From: Planctomycetota bacterium
GTDB lineage: Bacteria; Planctomycetota; Phycisphaerae; WQYP01
Assembly (NCBI GenBank): GCA_021780285.1
Contig: JAJXZA010000256.1
Location: forward strand, 1-7,445
DNA length: 7,445 bases
Direction of reading: 5' to 3'
Shown here: one piece after another, positions 1 to 6,770 of the stretch
Numbering within the stretch: position 1 is the first letter of the stretch
Layout: each line of letters begins with the position of its first letter
Translations under genes and position numbers: made by a program
The notes under the pieces: model-generated
Told to the model about the DNA's origin: nothing
Databases searched by the model: none
The model's input: the letters and a program-made list of their open reading frames with translations, nothing else

Positions 1-57
1 AGACTGTGGCGGCTTGATAAAGCTATTCCTGTATTCTTTAATCCGGAGCCAACGTGA
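1..57 (+). CDS. C-terminal end of an unidentified upstream gene (partial)
   Basis: Reading frame 1 is open from the left edge to a TGA at 55-57 and would encode the C-terminal residues RLWRLDKAIPVFFNPEPT. Its stop codon overlaps the GTG start of the metal ATPase by four bases (GTGA, 54-57). This is a common translational-coupling arrangement, and the Shine-Dalgarno GGAG of the next gene (45-48) would lie inside this reading frame. Eighteen codons are too few to name a family. A chance open frame is possible because the stretch is so short; the stop/start overlap is the main reason for calling it. If real, the ATPase is not the first gene of its operon. Confidence 0.45.
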   Translation, partial: RLWRLDKAIPVFFNPEPT

Positions 58-2207
58 GCGATACAACACACTCGTCCATCGGTGAATCGCAGGTTGCCGG
101 CACGACGCCGCACGAGCATGATCATGATCATGCCCACGACCATGCACACGACCACAGTCATTCCCACAGCCACGACATGCCCGATGGCATTGCTTGCGCA
201 TGCGGGCACGACCATGGCGAGGGCGGGCACAGTCATTCGGGCGTGGGTCTTAACTTTCAGTTAACTGTGGTGGTACCACTCACGGTGGCACTGATTATTC
301 TTGCGAGTATTTTGTACCAATTTCCCGCCCTTTTAGGGCTGGCCCGCGGGTTGGGCCTTTTGGCGGCGGTTATTTCTGGCGGTCCGATCATTTACTCCGC
401 AGCCAAGGGGCTGTCCAAGGGGCATACCAACGTCAACGAGTTGGTGGCGGCAAGCATTATTGGCGCTATTGCTCTTGGATGGTTTATCGAAGCAGGCGCG
501 GTGGCGCTTATTCTGCAAATTGGCGCTTTAATTGAGCAGGTCGCCGCCGAGAGCGCCCGCAACGCCGTACTGGCCCTGCAAAACCTGGCCCCGGTCCACG
601 CACGCGTGCGGCGCAACAATGCCGATGTGGTGATCGGTGCGGAGCAACTTCGCGTCGGCGATATGCTGGTGGTGCAGCCCGGCGAGCGCATCGCCGGCGA
701 TGGTCGCATTGCCAGCGGCAGCACCAGCGTGGACGAATCTATGGTGACCGGAGAATCTATTCCGGTGGACAAGGCCGTGGGCGCAACGGTGCTGGCCGGC
801 ACCATCAATCTTACCGGCTCGGCCGAGGTGGAAGTGACCCGCGTGGGTGAGCACTCGGCCCTGGGCCAAACCATTGCGTTGGTGCGCATGGCGCAAGCCT
901 TTCAGCCGCAGATTGTGCGTGCCGCCGACAAGTTCTTTGCGTTCTATACGCCGATCATTCTTGGGCTTTCGGTGGTGGCGTGGTGGGTAAGCAACGTGCC
1001 CTCGCGCATGATTACCATGTGGGTTGTCGGTTGCCCGTGCGCCATGCTGTTGGCATCGCCGCTGGCCATTGTGGTGGCCCTGGCGCGGGCCAGCCGCAGC
1101 GGTATACAAATTAAAGCCGGGGCATTTATCGAAGCCTCCGTAGGCCTCGACACCGTGGTATTCGACAAAACCGGCACACTTACCACCGGTATATTTGTTG
1201 TCAACTCGGTACGCCCCACAGCGGGAGTCTCTGAAGAAGAGCTTCTGCGATTGGCCGCCACAGTTGAAAACCGCAGCAGCCACCCGTTGGCCCGGGCCAT
1301 TGTGAACCACGCCAAATCGCGCGGCATCAGCTTTACCGCCGCCGCCGATGTTAAAATTCTTGAGGGCTTGGGCGTTGAAACCCAGCTTGACGGCCAAACG
1401 GTTCGGGCCGGCTCGGTCAAAATACTGCCGCCCGAGCTGGTGACCGCCGCACAAGATTTGGAAGCCGCCCACGAGGAGTTACCCGTGGTGCCGGTGTACC
1501 TGGTTCGCGGGGGCCAACTGCTGGGTGCCATCAATATGACCGACGAAATACGGCCCGAAGCGCGCCGTGCCATTCGGCGGCTGCGTAACCTGGGTGTCAA
1601 CAAAATAGTCATGATGACGGGCGATCGCCGCAAGGCAGCTCAAATGGTGGGCCAGGCGGTGGGCTGCGACGATATTTACGCCGAGCTGCTGCCCAGCCAA
1701 AAGGTTGAATTGGTGCGCCAACTGCAGCGCGGCAACCATGGCGTGGCCATGATCGGCGACGGCATTAACGACGCGCCATCTCTGGCCGCAGCCACGGTGG
1801 GCATCGCGCTGGGGTTGCGCGGCACCGATGCGGCCATTCAGGCGGCCGATGCGGTCCTGCTTAAAGACGACCTCACCCGCGTACCGCTGCTGATTTACCT
1901 TGCCCGCCAAACACGTACCGCCATTTACCAGAATCTGATTTTCGCCCTGATTTTTGCCGGCGCTGCGGAAGCCGCCGCCGCTTTTGGTTGGTTTGGCCCG
2001 GTGGTGGCCGCGCTGGTGCACATGTTGGCCGTGGTGGTTATTGCGGTAAACTCGGTACGGCTCGCCGGCAATGTCGGCGTGAGCCGCAAACCTTTGCCGG
2101 CGGGCGTTAAACCGGCCGGGCCGATAGACCCATCGCCCACCGATACGCCGGCATCGGGTGGTTTGGCCGCCGGCCCGCTCGGACAGCCGGCGTTTTCCAC
2201 GGTGTAA
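54..2207 (+). CDS. Heavy-metal-translocating P1B-type ATPase with His-rich N-terminus
   Basis: An inner-membrane pump that would use ATP to export a transition-metal cation. Visible motifs are the actuator-loop TGES (232-235), the CPC metal site in a membrane helix (327-329), the phosphorylation motif DKTGT with Asp371, the P1B-specific His-Pro pair (410-411), MTGDR (521-525) and the hinge GDGIND (568-573). About eight membrane helices are apparent: pairs near 68-113 and 130-162, then 296-345, and 628-670. There is no HMA domain. Instead residues 20-40 carry histidine at every second position (11 His), followed by CAC (48-50) and two more HxH pairs. The final helix reads ALVHMLAVVV then NSVRL, with His656 where ZntA-type pumps have a metal-binding Asp, so the metal (Zn, Cd, Co, Ni or Cu) cannot be assigned. 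A Pro-rich tail of about 40 residues follows the last helix. The GTG start is forced: an in-frame TAA lies at 39-41 and GGAG at 45-48 is well spaced. Confidence 0.95.
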   Translation: MSDTTHSSIGESQVAGTTPHEHDHDHAHDHAHDHSHSHSHDMPDGIACACGHDHGEGGHSHSGVGLNFQLTVVVPLTVALIILASILYQFPALLGLARGLGLLAAVISGGPIIYSAAKGLSKGHTNVNELVAASIIGAIALGWFIEAGAVALILQIGALIEQVAAESARNAVLALQNLAPVHARVRRNNADVVIGAEQLRVGDMLVVQPGERIAGDGRIASGSTSVDESMVTGESIPVDKAVGATVLAGTINLTGSAEVEVTRVGEHSALGQTIALVRMAQAFQPQIVRAADKFFAFYTPIILGLSVVAWWVSNVPSRMITMWVVGCPCAMLLASPLAIVVALARASRSGIQIKAGAFIEASVGLDTVVFDKTGTLTTGIFVVNSVRPTAGVSEEELLRLAATVENRSSHPLARAIVNHAKSRGISFTAAADVKILEGLGVETQLDGQTVRAGSVKILPPELVTAAQDLEAAHEELPVVPVYLVRGGQLLGAINMTDEIRPEARRAIRRLRNLGVNKIVMMTGDRRKAAQMVGQAVGCDDIYAELLPSQKVELVRQLQRGNHGVAMIGDGINDAPSLAAATVGIALGLRGTDAAIQAADAVLLKDDLTRVPLLIYLARQTRTAIYQNLIFALIFAGAAEAAAAFGWFGPVVAALVHMLAVVVIAVNSVRLAGNVGVSRKPLPAGVKPAGPIDPSPTDTPASGGLAAGPLGQPAFSTV
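116..133. repeat. 18-bp perfect palindrome in the His-rich coding stretch
   Basis: GCATGATCATGATCATGC equals its own reverse complement. It lies in the codons for the His-Asp repeat (residues 22-27), where alternating CAT and GAT codons are automatically self-complementary. In mRNA it could fold near the 5' end of the gene, but the likeliest explanation is a by-product of the repeated dipeptide. Confidence 0.8.
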
Positions 2208-2253
2208 GTGCCGGGCCGATATTGGGGCGGCTTTTGGGCCGGTCCCATTCGGC

Positions 2254-2268
2254 GCATCAGGATGATGC
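2254..2268. repeat. 6-bp inverted repeat with 3-nt loop
   Basis: GCATCA, loop GGA, TGATGC. It sits five bases upstream of the TACAAT box at 2273. It could be an operator or a small hairpin, but a repeat this short is also expected by chance. Confidence 0.3.
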
Positions 2269-2328
2269 ACAGTACAATCCGCCGACGGCGTGCATAGTGT
2301 GCCGGGCGGCCCTGCGGACAGAGTAAAA

Positions 2329-2334
2329 AGAGGA
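2329..2334 (+). promoter_or_regulatory. Ribosome binding site that supports the TTG start
   Basis: AGAGGA lies eight bases upstream of TTG at 2343. No ATG appears in frame until codon 38, which would remove the first membrane helix, so this site is the reason for choosing the TTG start. Confidence 0.7.
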
Positions 2335-2342
2335 TTGGCGAC

Positions 2343-4406
2343 TTGAAAAAAGCCCAGATCATAGCGTTGTGGGTCCTGTTCGGGCTGCTGCTGGTTACCG
2401 GCGTGCTGCTCATCGGCGCTCTCAAATATGGCTCGGTCGTATTTTGGGCCGGCATGTTGTTGGCGGCGGCTCAGGCCGTGTTGGCAGCGCTGGCTGCGTG
2501 GGGTCTTAAGTTGGCCCGGCAGCAGGCCGCCATGGTTGAAGAAGCCACCAGCGCCAGCAAGTTCACCCCCATCGCGCCGCTGGGCAGTTTTTACATGAGC
2601 TACAGCGACGACACGACAGCGCCCAGCGTGGCACCGGTGGTTGCCCCCAAAGACCCCGAAGAAATTCAATCATTGGACATAGGCTTTCAGCGGGTGGTTA
2701 TTGGCCTGTGCAGCCTGGTGTTTGTGGCATTGGCGGGCATCATTGCCTGGCTCGTATGGCGCGATTTTTCAGCCATCGCCCCGGGTAAGCCCATCGTGAT
2801 TAGCACCATTCCGCTGGACCCCGGCGCGGTCGTGGCGGCCGTGGGTTCGCTGGCCATATATGTTCTATTGCTCACAACCTCCCGCGTGTCCGCGGATACC
2901 GAAGGTTTTGGCGAGGCGGCCAACGGCATCGTGCTGCTGGGCTTGCCGGGCAGCGTCGTGTTAGCCGGCGCAGTTATTTGCGCTTGGGCGGGCGTGGCTT
3001 ACGCCAGCCAGGCTGGCGCCATATTTATTGGCGTGGTGATGGTGCTCCAGGCAATGGAGCTTGCCGTCAACGCCATTCGCAACCAGGGCGCCATCGAAGA
3101 GCTGGAACAGGAAGGCGCCGACCTGCAGAAGCTGCCCCTCGTGCCGCTGCTTACCAGCGGCTGGATCATCGGCATGCGTGTGTTGCTGGCCGAAACCATC
3201 GGTGCAACAAGCCAGGATACTTCCGCCCCCGGTGTGATGACGCGCATGTTGCCGCGAATTTTCTGGTCGTTTGTGGCGCTCGTTATTATCGTCGCTTCAT
3301 TGCACGTTGTGCCCACGGGCGAAGTCGCCATTCCAGAGCACCTGGGCCAGACAACACCCTGGCAGATTGCCCATCCGCTTAAAGCCGGCATGCACATTAT
3401 GTGGCCCTGGCCGATTGATCGTCTGGAACTGGTGCCCACAGCCAAGGTGCAATTGGTGACGGTAGGCAGTGAGGAACCGAAAAAATCAAAATTGGGTCAA
3501 ATGGCGTTTTCGTTCTGGGCGGAACACGAATCCATACCCGATCATGAGTTTGTTACCGGCGATGTCAACGCTTCCGGCGCGGCGACGCCCCAATTGATGG
3601 ATGGCTCGGTCACGATATGGTGGCGCGTCAAAAACGCCACCCAGTTTTTCAAAAATGTTTCCAACTCAACCATTGTGGCCGAGGGGGGCGTGTCGGGCAA
3701 TTCCACACGCAAAGAATTGCTGCCCATGTACCAGGCTCTGGTGCGGCAGTTGGCGCTGCAGGTGGTGACGCAGGTTTTTGCCTCGCACCCGCTCGAAGAT
3801 ATCATGATTTATAAAACCGCCAAGGTTGATCAGGAATGCCAGGCCCTGCTGCAACATCAACTCGACACACTCAAAACCGGCATTGACGTTCAGGGGTTGG
3901 TGGTACGCGATGTGCACCCGCCTGCCGGCATCGGCCAACTGTATGACCCTAGCACCAACCAGCCGATTCCCGGCCCTGCGGCAGCCTACGAGCTTAGCGT
4001 CGGAGCTCGCGAGCAGGAAAAATCCATGGTGGATGACGCCCAATCGCAGGCGTACGGTCAGGTGCAGGATGCGGATGGCTACGCCCAGGGGGTTGTTGCC
4101 CTTGGCAAATCGTATGCTGCCAGCGAAACCAATGTGCAGCAGGGTAAAAGCGCCGCATTGTTGGCGCGTGCCGGTGCATTTACCGCCGATTCGCATGCTA
4201 TTTCCGCCTACGAGTTTTACCGGGCATTGGATACCAACGGACTTTTTGGCAAAGTCAACAAAGTTATTTTAGGCCCGGACGTTTTGCCGCCGCAAATTTG
4301 GCAGTTAGAACACTCCGGCGATTTTAATGCCCAGCCGGCCGGTGGTCCGGTGACGGGTGGCATAGGTTCAACCGCACTGCCGCCGGGAGTTGGCGGGCAG
4401 CAGTAG
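2343..4406 (+). CDS. HflK-like SPFH protein with polytopic N-terminal membrane domain
   Basis: The C-terminal half (from about residue 322) is an SPFH/band-7 domain of HflK type. It shows PTGEVAIPEHLG at its start, PWPID (355-359), VTGDVN (404-409), the HflK hallmark VVRDVHPP (520-527), then an Ala/Gln-rich probable coiled coil and a Gly/Pro-rich tail. E. coli HflK has 419 residues and a single helix. This protein has 687, because about 300 extra residues precede the domain with hydrophobic segments near 6-27, 31-55, 115-139, 161-179, 196-217 and 224-242, then a seventh (306-325) directly before the SPFH domain. With MKK at the cytoplasmic N-terminus, seven crossings would put the SPFH domain in the periplasm, as in ordinary HflK. 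I do not recognise the N-terminal domain. By analogy it may be a scaffold subunit in a cage with the two downstream proteins; a protease-modulating role is inferred only. Confidence 0.87.
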   Translation: MKKAQIIALWVLFGLLLVTGVLLIGALKYGSVVFWAGMLLAAAQAVLAALAAWGLKLARQQAAMVEEATSASKFTPIAPLGSFYMSYSDDTTAPSVAPVVAPKDPEEIQSLDIGFQRVVIGLCSLVFVALAGIIAWLVWRDFSAIAPGKPIVISTIPLDPGAVVAAVGSLAIYVLLLTTSRVSADTEGFGEAANGIVLLGLPGSVVLAGAVICAWAGVAYASQAGAIFIGVVMVLQAMELAVNAIRNQGAIEELEQEGADLQKLPLVPLLTSGWIIGMRVLLAETIGATSQDTSAPGVMTRMLPRIFWSFVALVIIVASLHVVPTGEVAIPEHLGQTTPWQIAHPLKAGMHIMWPWPIDRLELVPTAKVQLVTVGSEEPKKSKLGQMAFSFWAEHESIPDHEFVTGDVNASGAATPQLMDGSVTIWWRVKNATQFFKNVSNSTIVAEGGVSGNSTRKELLPMYQALVRQLALQVVTQVFASHPLEDIMIYKTAKVDQECQALLQHQLDTLKTGIDVQGLVVRDVHPPAGIGQLYDPSTNQPIPGPAAAYELSVGAREQEKSMVDDAQSQAYGQVQDADGYAQGVVALGKSYAASETNVQQGKSAALLARAGAFTADSHAISAYEFYRALDTNGLFGKVNKVILGPDVLPPQIWQLEHSGDFNAQPAGGPVTGGIGSTALPPGVGGQQ

Positions 4407-4444
4407 AGGCTTGGAAGCACCCTTGCCGCCCCAGGATTGTTTTA

Positions 4445-4458
4445 TGGCTCATAAGCCA
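4445..4458. repeat. Short hairpin in the gap before the HflC-like gene
   Basis: TGGCT, loop CATA, AGCCA, ending 21 bases before the start codon at 4480. It overlaps a second small inverted repeat (TTATG-GCT-CATAA, 4442-4454). There is no T-run after it, so it is not a standard terminator. It may be an mRNA processing or attenuating structure, or chance. Confidence 0.3.
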
Positions 4459-4479
4459 GCAACAAAGTGAAGGAAAATT

Positions 4480-5427
4480 ATGCGCCGATTACCTGTCGTT
4501 ATCATCATGCTCGTCATCGTGCTGGTGGTTGTGCTGGAGCTGTTTACCTTTGTGGCGCGGCCTTACCAGCGCGTGCTGCTCGACCGCTTCGGCAAAATCA
4601 TTTCCCATCCGACGCGCATCTGCTACAACTGGTACTTCTGCTGGCCGACCGATCATGTGGTTCGCATGGATATGCGTTTGCACATGTATCAGGGCGATAA
4701 TCGCGAGGTCACCGCCGCTGGTGGTTCGCCCATTGCGGTACGCACCTTTGCGGTCTGGCACATCGTCAACCCTGTGCAATACTATAAGGCTTTGCATGGC
4801 GGCTCGGTGGCGGGACGAGCATACCTTGATCAGGTTATTCAGGGGGCGGTGCTGCAAAACATCGGCAAATACTCGCTCGATCAGATTTTAAATGTCAACC
4901 CCGCCAAGGTGGAAATGAACGCCATTGAAGCTCAGATTCGCAAGCAGGTAAACGTCGGCGTCGCGGGCATCGGCCTGCATGTGGATATGGTCGGCTTTGC
5001 CCGGTTGACGTTTCCGCCGGCGACCGCTCAGCAGATTTACGGCCGCATGAGTGCCGAACGCTTGAAGATAGCCAAGCGCTACCTGGCTGAAGGCGAAAGC
5101 CAATCGCACGTGATTACGGCTCAAGGCCAGTCGCAGGCGGAAGACATTCGCAGCGAGGCGGATAAAACAGCCCAGGAAATTCGCGGCCAGGGCGACGCCA
5201 AAGCGTATGCGATTTTAAACGCCGCCCAGGCCACCCCGCAGGCGCGCAAGTTTTATCGCTTCTGGAAGTCGCTGCAGCTATTTAAAGATTCCATGGGCCA
5301 GGGCACCTACTGGGTGCTTACGCCCAACAATCCTATTACCCAGCCGCTGTTCACGCAGATGAAGGTTATCGAGCAGGGTAAGGGGGGTACCAGCGCCGCG
5401 GCTTCGGCCCCACCGGCGGCCCGGTAA
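4480..5427 (+). CDS. hflC: HflC-like SPFH membrane protein
   Basis: An SPFH protein of HflC type: one N-terminal helix (about 5-25), then the band-7 domain and a helical C-terminal region. At 315 residues it is close to the 334 of E. coli HflC. The pattern YGRMSAERLKIA (187-198) matches the HflC motif YNRMRAERERIA, and GQGDAKAY (236-243) matches the HflC GEGDAEA region. The C-terminal FYRFWKSLQLFKDSM and VLTPNN segments also follow HflC. The ATG is preceded by AAGGA at 4470-4474. In E. coli HflC pairs with HflK to form an alternating cage around FtsH; here it lies between two HflK-like genes, 73 bp after one and 66 bp before the other. The position equivalent to PWPID in its neighbours is changed to CWPTD. 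It ends in an Ala/Pro-rich tail. Family assignment is firm; function with FtsH is inferred. Confidence 0.9.
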   Translation: MRRLPVVIIMLVIVLVVVLELFTFVARPYQRVLLDRFGKIISHPTRICYNWYFCWPTDHVVRMDMRLHMYQGDNREVTAAGGSPIAVRTFAVWHIVNPVQYYKALHGGSVAGRAYLDQVIQGAVLQNIGKYSLDQILNVNPAKVEMNAIEAQIRKQVNVGVAGIGLHVDMVGFARLTFPPATAQQIYGRMSAERLKIAKRYLAEGESQSHVITAQGQSQAEDIRSEADKTAQEIRGQGDAKAYAILNAAQATPQARKFYRFWKSLQLFKDSMGQGTYWVLTPNNPITQPLFTQMKVIEQGKGGTSAAASAPPAAR

Positions 5428-5462
5428 TGATGGCTCGCCAGGGCATGTATTGCCGCACAGGC

Positions 5463-5476
5463 TGTTGAATCCAACA
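5463..5476. repeat. Short hairpin in the gap before the second HflK-like gene
   Basis: TGTTG, loop AATC, CAACA, ending 17 bases before the ATG at 5494. It has the same stem length and loop size as the small repeat ahead of the HflC-like gene, but different bases. Low information content; it may be chance. Confidence 0.3.
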
Positions 5477-5493
5477 ATCGGAAGTGGATATTT

Positions 5494-6678
5494 ATGACGC
5501 AGTTAAGCAACTCTTCAACAACGGAACAACCGCAGGCGAGCAGCCGGCTGCAGCAATCGCTGCCGGTAATGGCCGAGCCGGAGCTGCCGCCCCCCACCAG
5601 CGGCTGGCTTAGCGCTCAGCGCATCTTGCTGTACTTTGTGTTTATTGTGGCGCTGGTATGGTTAGGCAGCGGCTTTTACCAGGTAGGAGCCGGCGAAGTG
5701 GGCGTGGTTGAGAGGCTTGGCCAGTATGTTGCCTATGGCAACGGCAAACCTGTGCTTGAACAGCCTGGCCTGCACTATCATCTGCCGTGGCCGATTGACC
5801 GCGTTTATATGGTGCCACTGCTGCGCGAGCAGATTCTGGAAGTCAATAATTTTAACCGCCAGCCGGCCAGTTACATTGCGCTTAAGCGCGTCTTTTTACG
5901 CAATCCGCTCAATACCGCCGCGGAGTTTGATGCAATCTTTGATCCGTATGTCATCACTGGTGACAAAAATGTTCTCCACATGCAGATTGCCGTGCACTTT
6001 CATATAAGTGATCCCGTGGCATGGCTTACACATGTGTACGAGCCGCCGGGCGACACAACCGATTCGGGTGAACTGGCCCTGCTGAAGATGCTCGCAGCGC
6101 GTGACTTAATTCATCAGATGGCCTACACCACGGTGGATGAGGCCCTCTATGGCGGCAAGGCCCAGATTCAAACTGAGCTGTACAACCCCGCGCAACCCCA
6201 GGGAGGCATGCAGGCCGCGTTTGACCGCCTGGCTTTGGGCGTGCAGATGGAGCGCGTGCAGATTGATTATGTCCATTGGCCGATGGCGGCCGATCGGGCG
6301 TTTAATGCCGTGCTTAACGACCGCCAGCAGGCCCAGGCCGATATTGAGCGTGCCAAGACTCAAGCCAACCACCTTACCACTTATGCTCAAGGTCAGGCGG
6401 AAGCACGCATCAACGCCGCCCAGGCCTATGCCAATCAGGTGGAGCAGCAGGCTACCGGCGAAGCCAATGCGTTTACGCTGGCCTACCAGCAATATCAGAA
6501 AAACCCGCGCGTCATTTCACTGAAATTGCTCAGCGATACCCTGGGCCAGGTGATGAACAATGTCTCGCGCGTCTATTTTGTTCAGCCCGGACAAAAAATG
6601 GTGCTGACGCTGCCGCCGCCGCAGCACAGAATTATTGTGCCGCAATCGTCGCTTTCAGCCCCACCGCCCAACGAGTAA
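5494..6678 (+). CDS. hflK: HflK-like SPFH membrane protein
   Basis: A 394-residue protein with the usual HflK layout (E. coli HflK has 419): a hydrophilic Gln/Pro/Ser-rich N-terminus of about 43 residues, one membrane helix (44-61), VGAGEVGVVERLG opening the SPFH domain, PWPID (98-102), VITGDKN (153-159) and a long Ala/Gln-rich probable coiled coil (about 270-330) of the AQADIERAKTQA type. The segment RVYFVQPGQ (about 359-367) precedes a Pro-rich tail. The HflK VHPP motif is altered: at the matching place the protein reads VHWPMAADRAFNAV. The ATG at 5494 is preceded by a modest GGAAG (5480-5484). It shares PWPID and TGDxN with the large polytopic SPFH protein and so looks like its single-helix paralogue. 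Its probable partner is the HflC-like product encoded just upstream. No protease is encoded in the window, so a link to FtsH is inferred from the family. Confidence 0.9.
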   Translation: MTQLSNSSTTEQPQASSRLQQSLPVMAEPELPPPTSGWLSAQRILLYFVFIVALVWLGSGFYQVGAGEVGVVERLGQYVAYGNGKPVLEQPGLHYHLPWPIDRVYMVPLLREQILEVNNFNRQPASYIALKRVFLRNPLNTAAEFDAIFDPYVITGDKNVLHMQIAVHFHISDPVAWLTHVYEPPGDTTDSGELALLKMLAARDLIHQMAYTTVDEALYGGKAQIQTELYNPAQPQGGMQAAFDRLALGVQMERVQIDYVHWPMAADRAFNAVLNDRQQAQADIERAKTQANHLTTYAQGQAEARINAAQAYANQVEQQATGEANAFTLAYQQYQKNPRVISLKLLSDTLGQVMNNVSRVYFVQPGQKMVLTLPPPQHRIIVPQSSLSAPPPNE

Positions 6679-6689
6679 CCCCTCGTTGG
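6668..6689 (+). terminator. Perfect 8-bp hairpin across the stop codon of the last SPFH gene
   Basis: CCAACGAG (6668-6675) pairs perfectly with CTCGTTGG (6682-6689) around the six-base loop TAACCC, which contains the TAA stop (6676-6678). It is the strongest short inverted repeat I found in the intergenic regions. No run of T follows, so it is not a textbook intrinsic terminator; it could be a weak or Rho-assisted terminator, or a 3'-end-stabilising structure separating the SPFH genes from the ABC gene. Confidence 0.5.
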
Positions 6690-6735
6690 AGGCTGCATGG
6701 TTTGATGCCCGCGGTTAAGATACACTCGGTTATTG

Positions 6736-6749
6736 GGTGATGTTTCACC
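6736..6749. promoter_or_regulatory. Small inverted repeat ahead of the ABC gene
   Basis: GGTGA, loop TGTT, TCACC, ending 21 bases upstream of the ATG at 6771. It lies just downstream of a TACACT (6721-6726) that could serve as a minus-10 box, although no good minus-35 is visible. It could be an operator in a promoter for the ABC operon. The evidence is weak. Confidence 0.3.
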
Positions 6750-6770
6750 GTATTTGTCCCGGAGCACAGG

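Larger units (their letters stand above)
2208..2342 (+). other. 135-bp intergenic gap between the ATPase and the first SPFH gene
   Basis: The longest gap in the window and the likeliest place for a separate promoter for the SPFH genes. It contains a short inverted repeat, GCATCA-GGA-TGATGC (2254-2268), and a TACAAT (2273-2278) that resembles a sigma-70 minus-10 box but has no convincing minus-35 partner at normal spacing. I see no hairpin followed by a T-run, so no intrinsic terminator for the ATPase gene. Co-transcription with the ATPase therefore remains possible. Confidence 0.35.

Noticed and set aside
14..42. TTGATA (14-19) and TTTAAT (37-42) with 17-bp spacing as a promoter for the ATPase
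   Set aside because: Transcription would start at about 49, inside or after the Shine-Dalgarno GGAG at 45-48, leaving no usable ribosome site before the GTG at 54. The stop/start overlap also favours transcription from upstream.
2170..2242. CCGGCCC (2170-2176) and GGGCCGG (2236-2242) as a terminator stem after the ATPase
   Set aside because: The arms are about 60 bases apart, one lies inside the coding region, and there is no T-run. GC-rich heptamers of this kind are frequent here.
2208..2297. A 29-codon frame beginning GTG right after the ATPase stop and in the same frame
   Set aside because: It has no ribosome binding site of its own and an Arg-rich, non-descript translation. It is better explained as intergenic DNA that lacks an early stop.
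528..2669. Long minus-strand open frames (for example 528-1472 and 1479-2669)
   Set aside because: They lie opposite the P-type ATPase and the start of the SPFH gene, which have unmistakable family motifs. Their translations are low-complexity and Arg/His/Gly-rich with no domain signal, as expected for antisense frames in GC-rich coding DNA.
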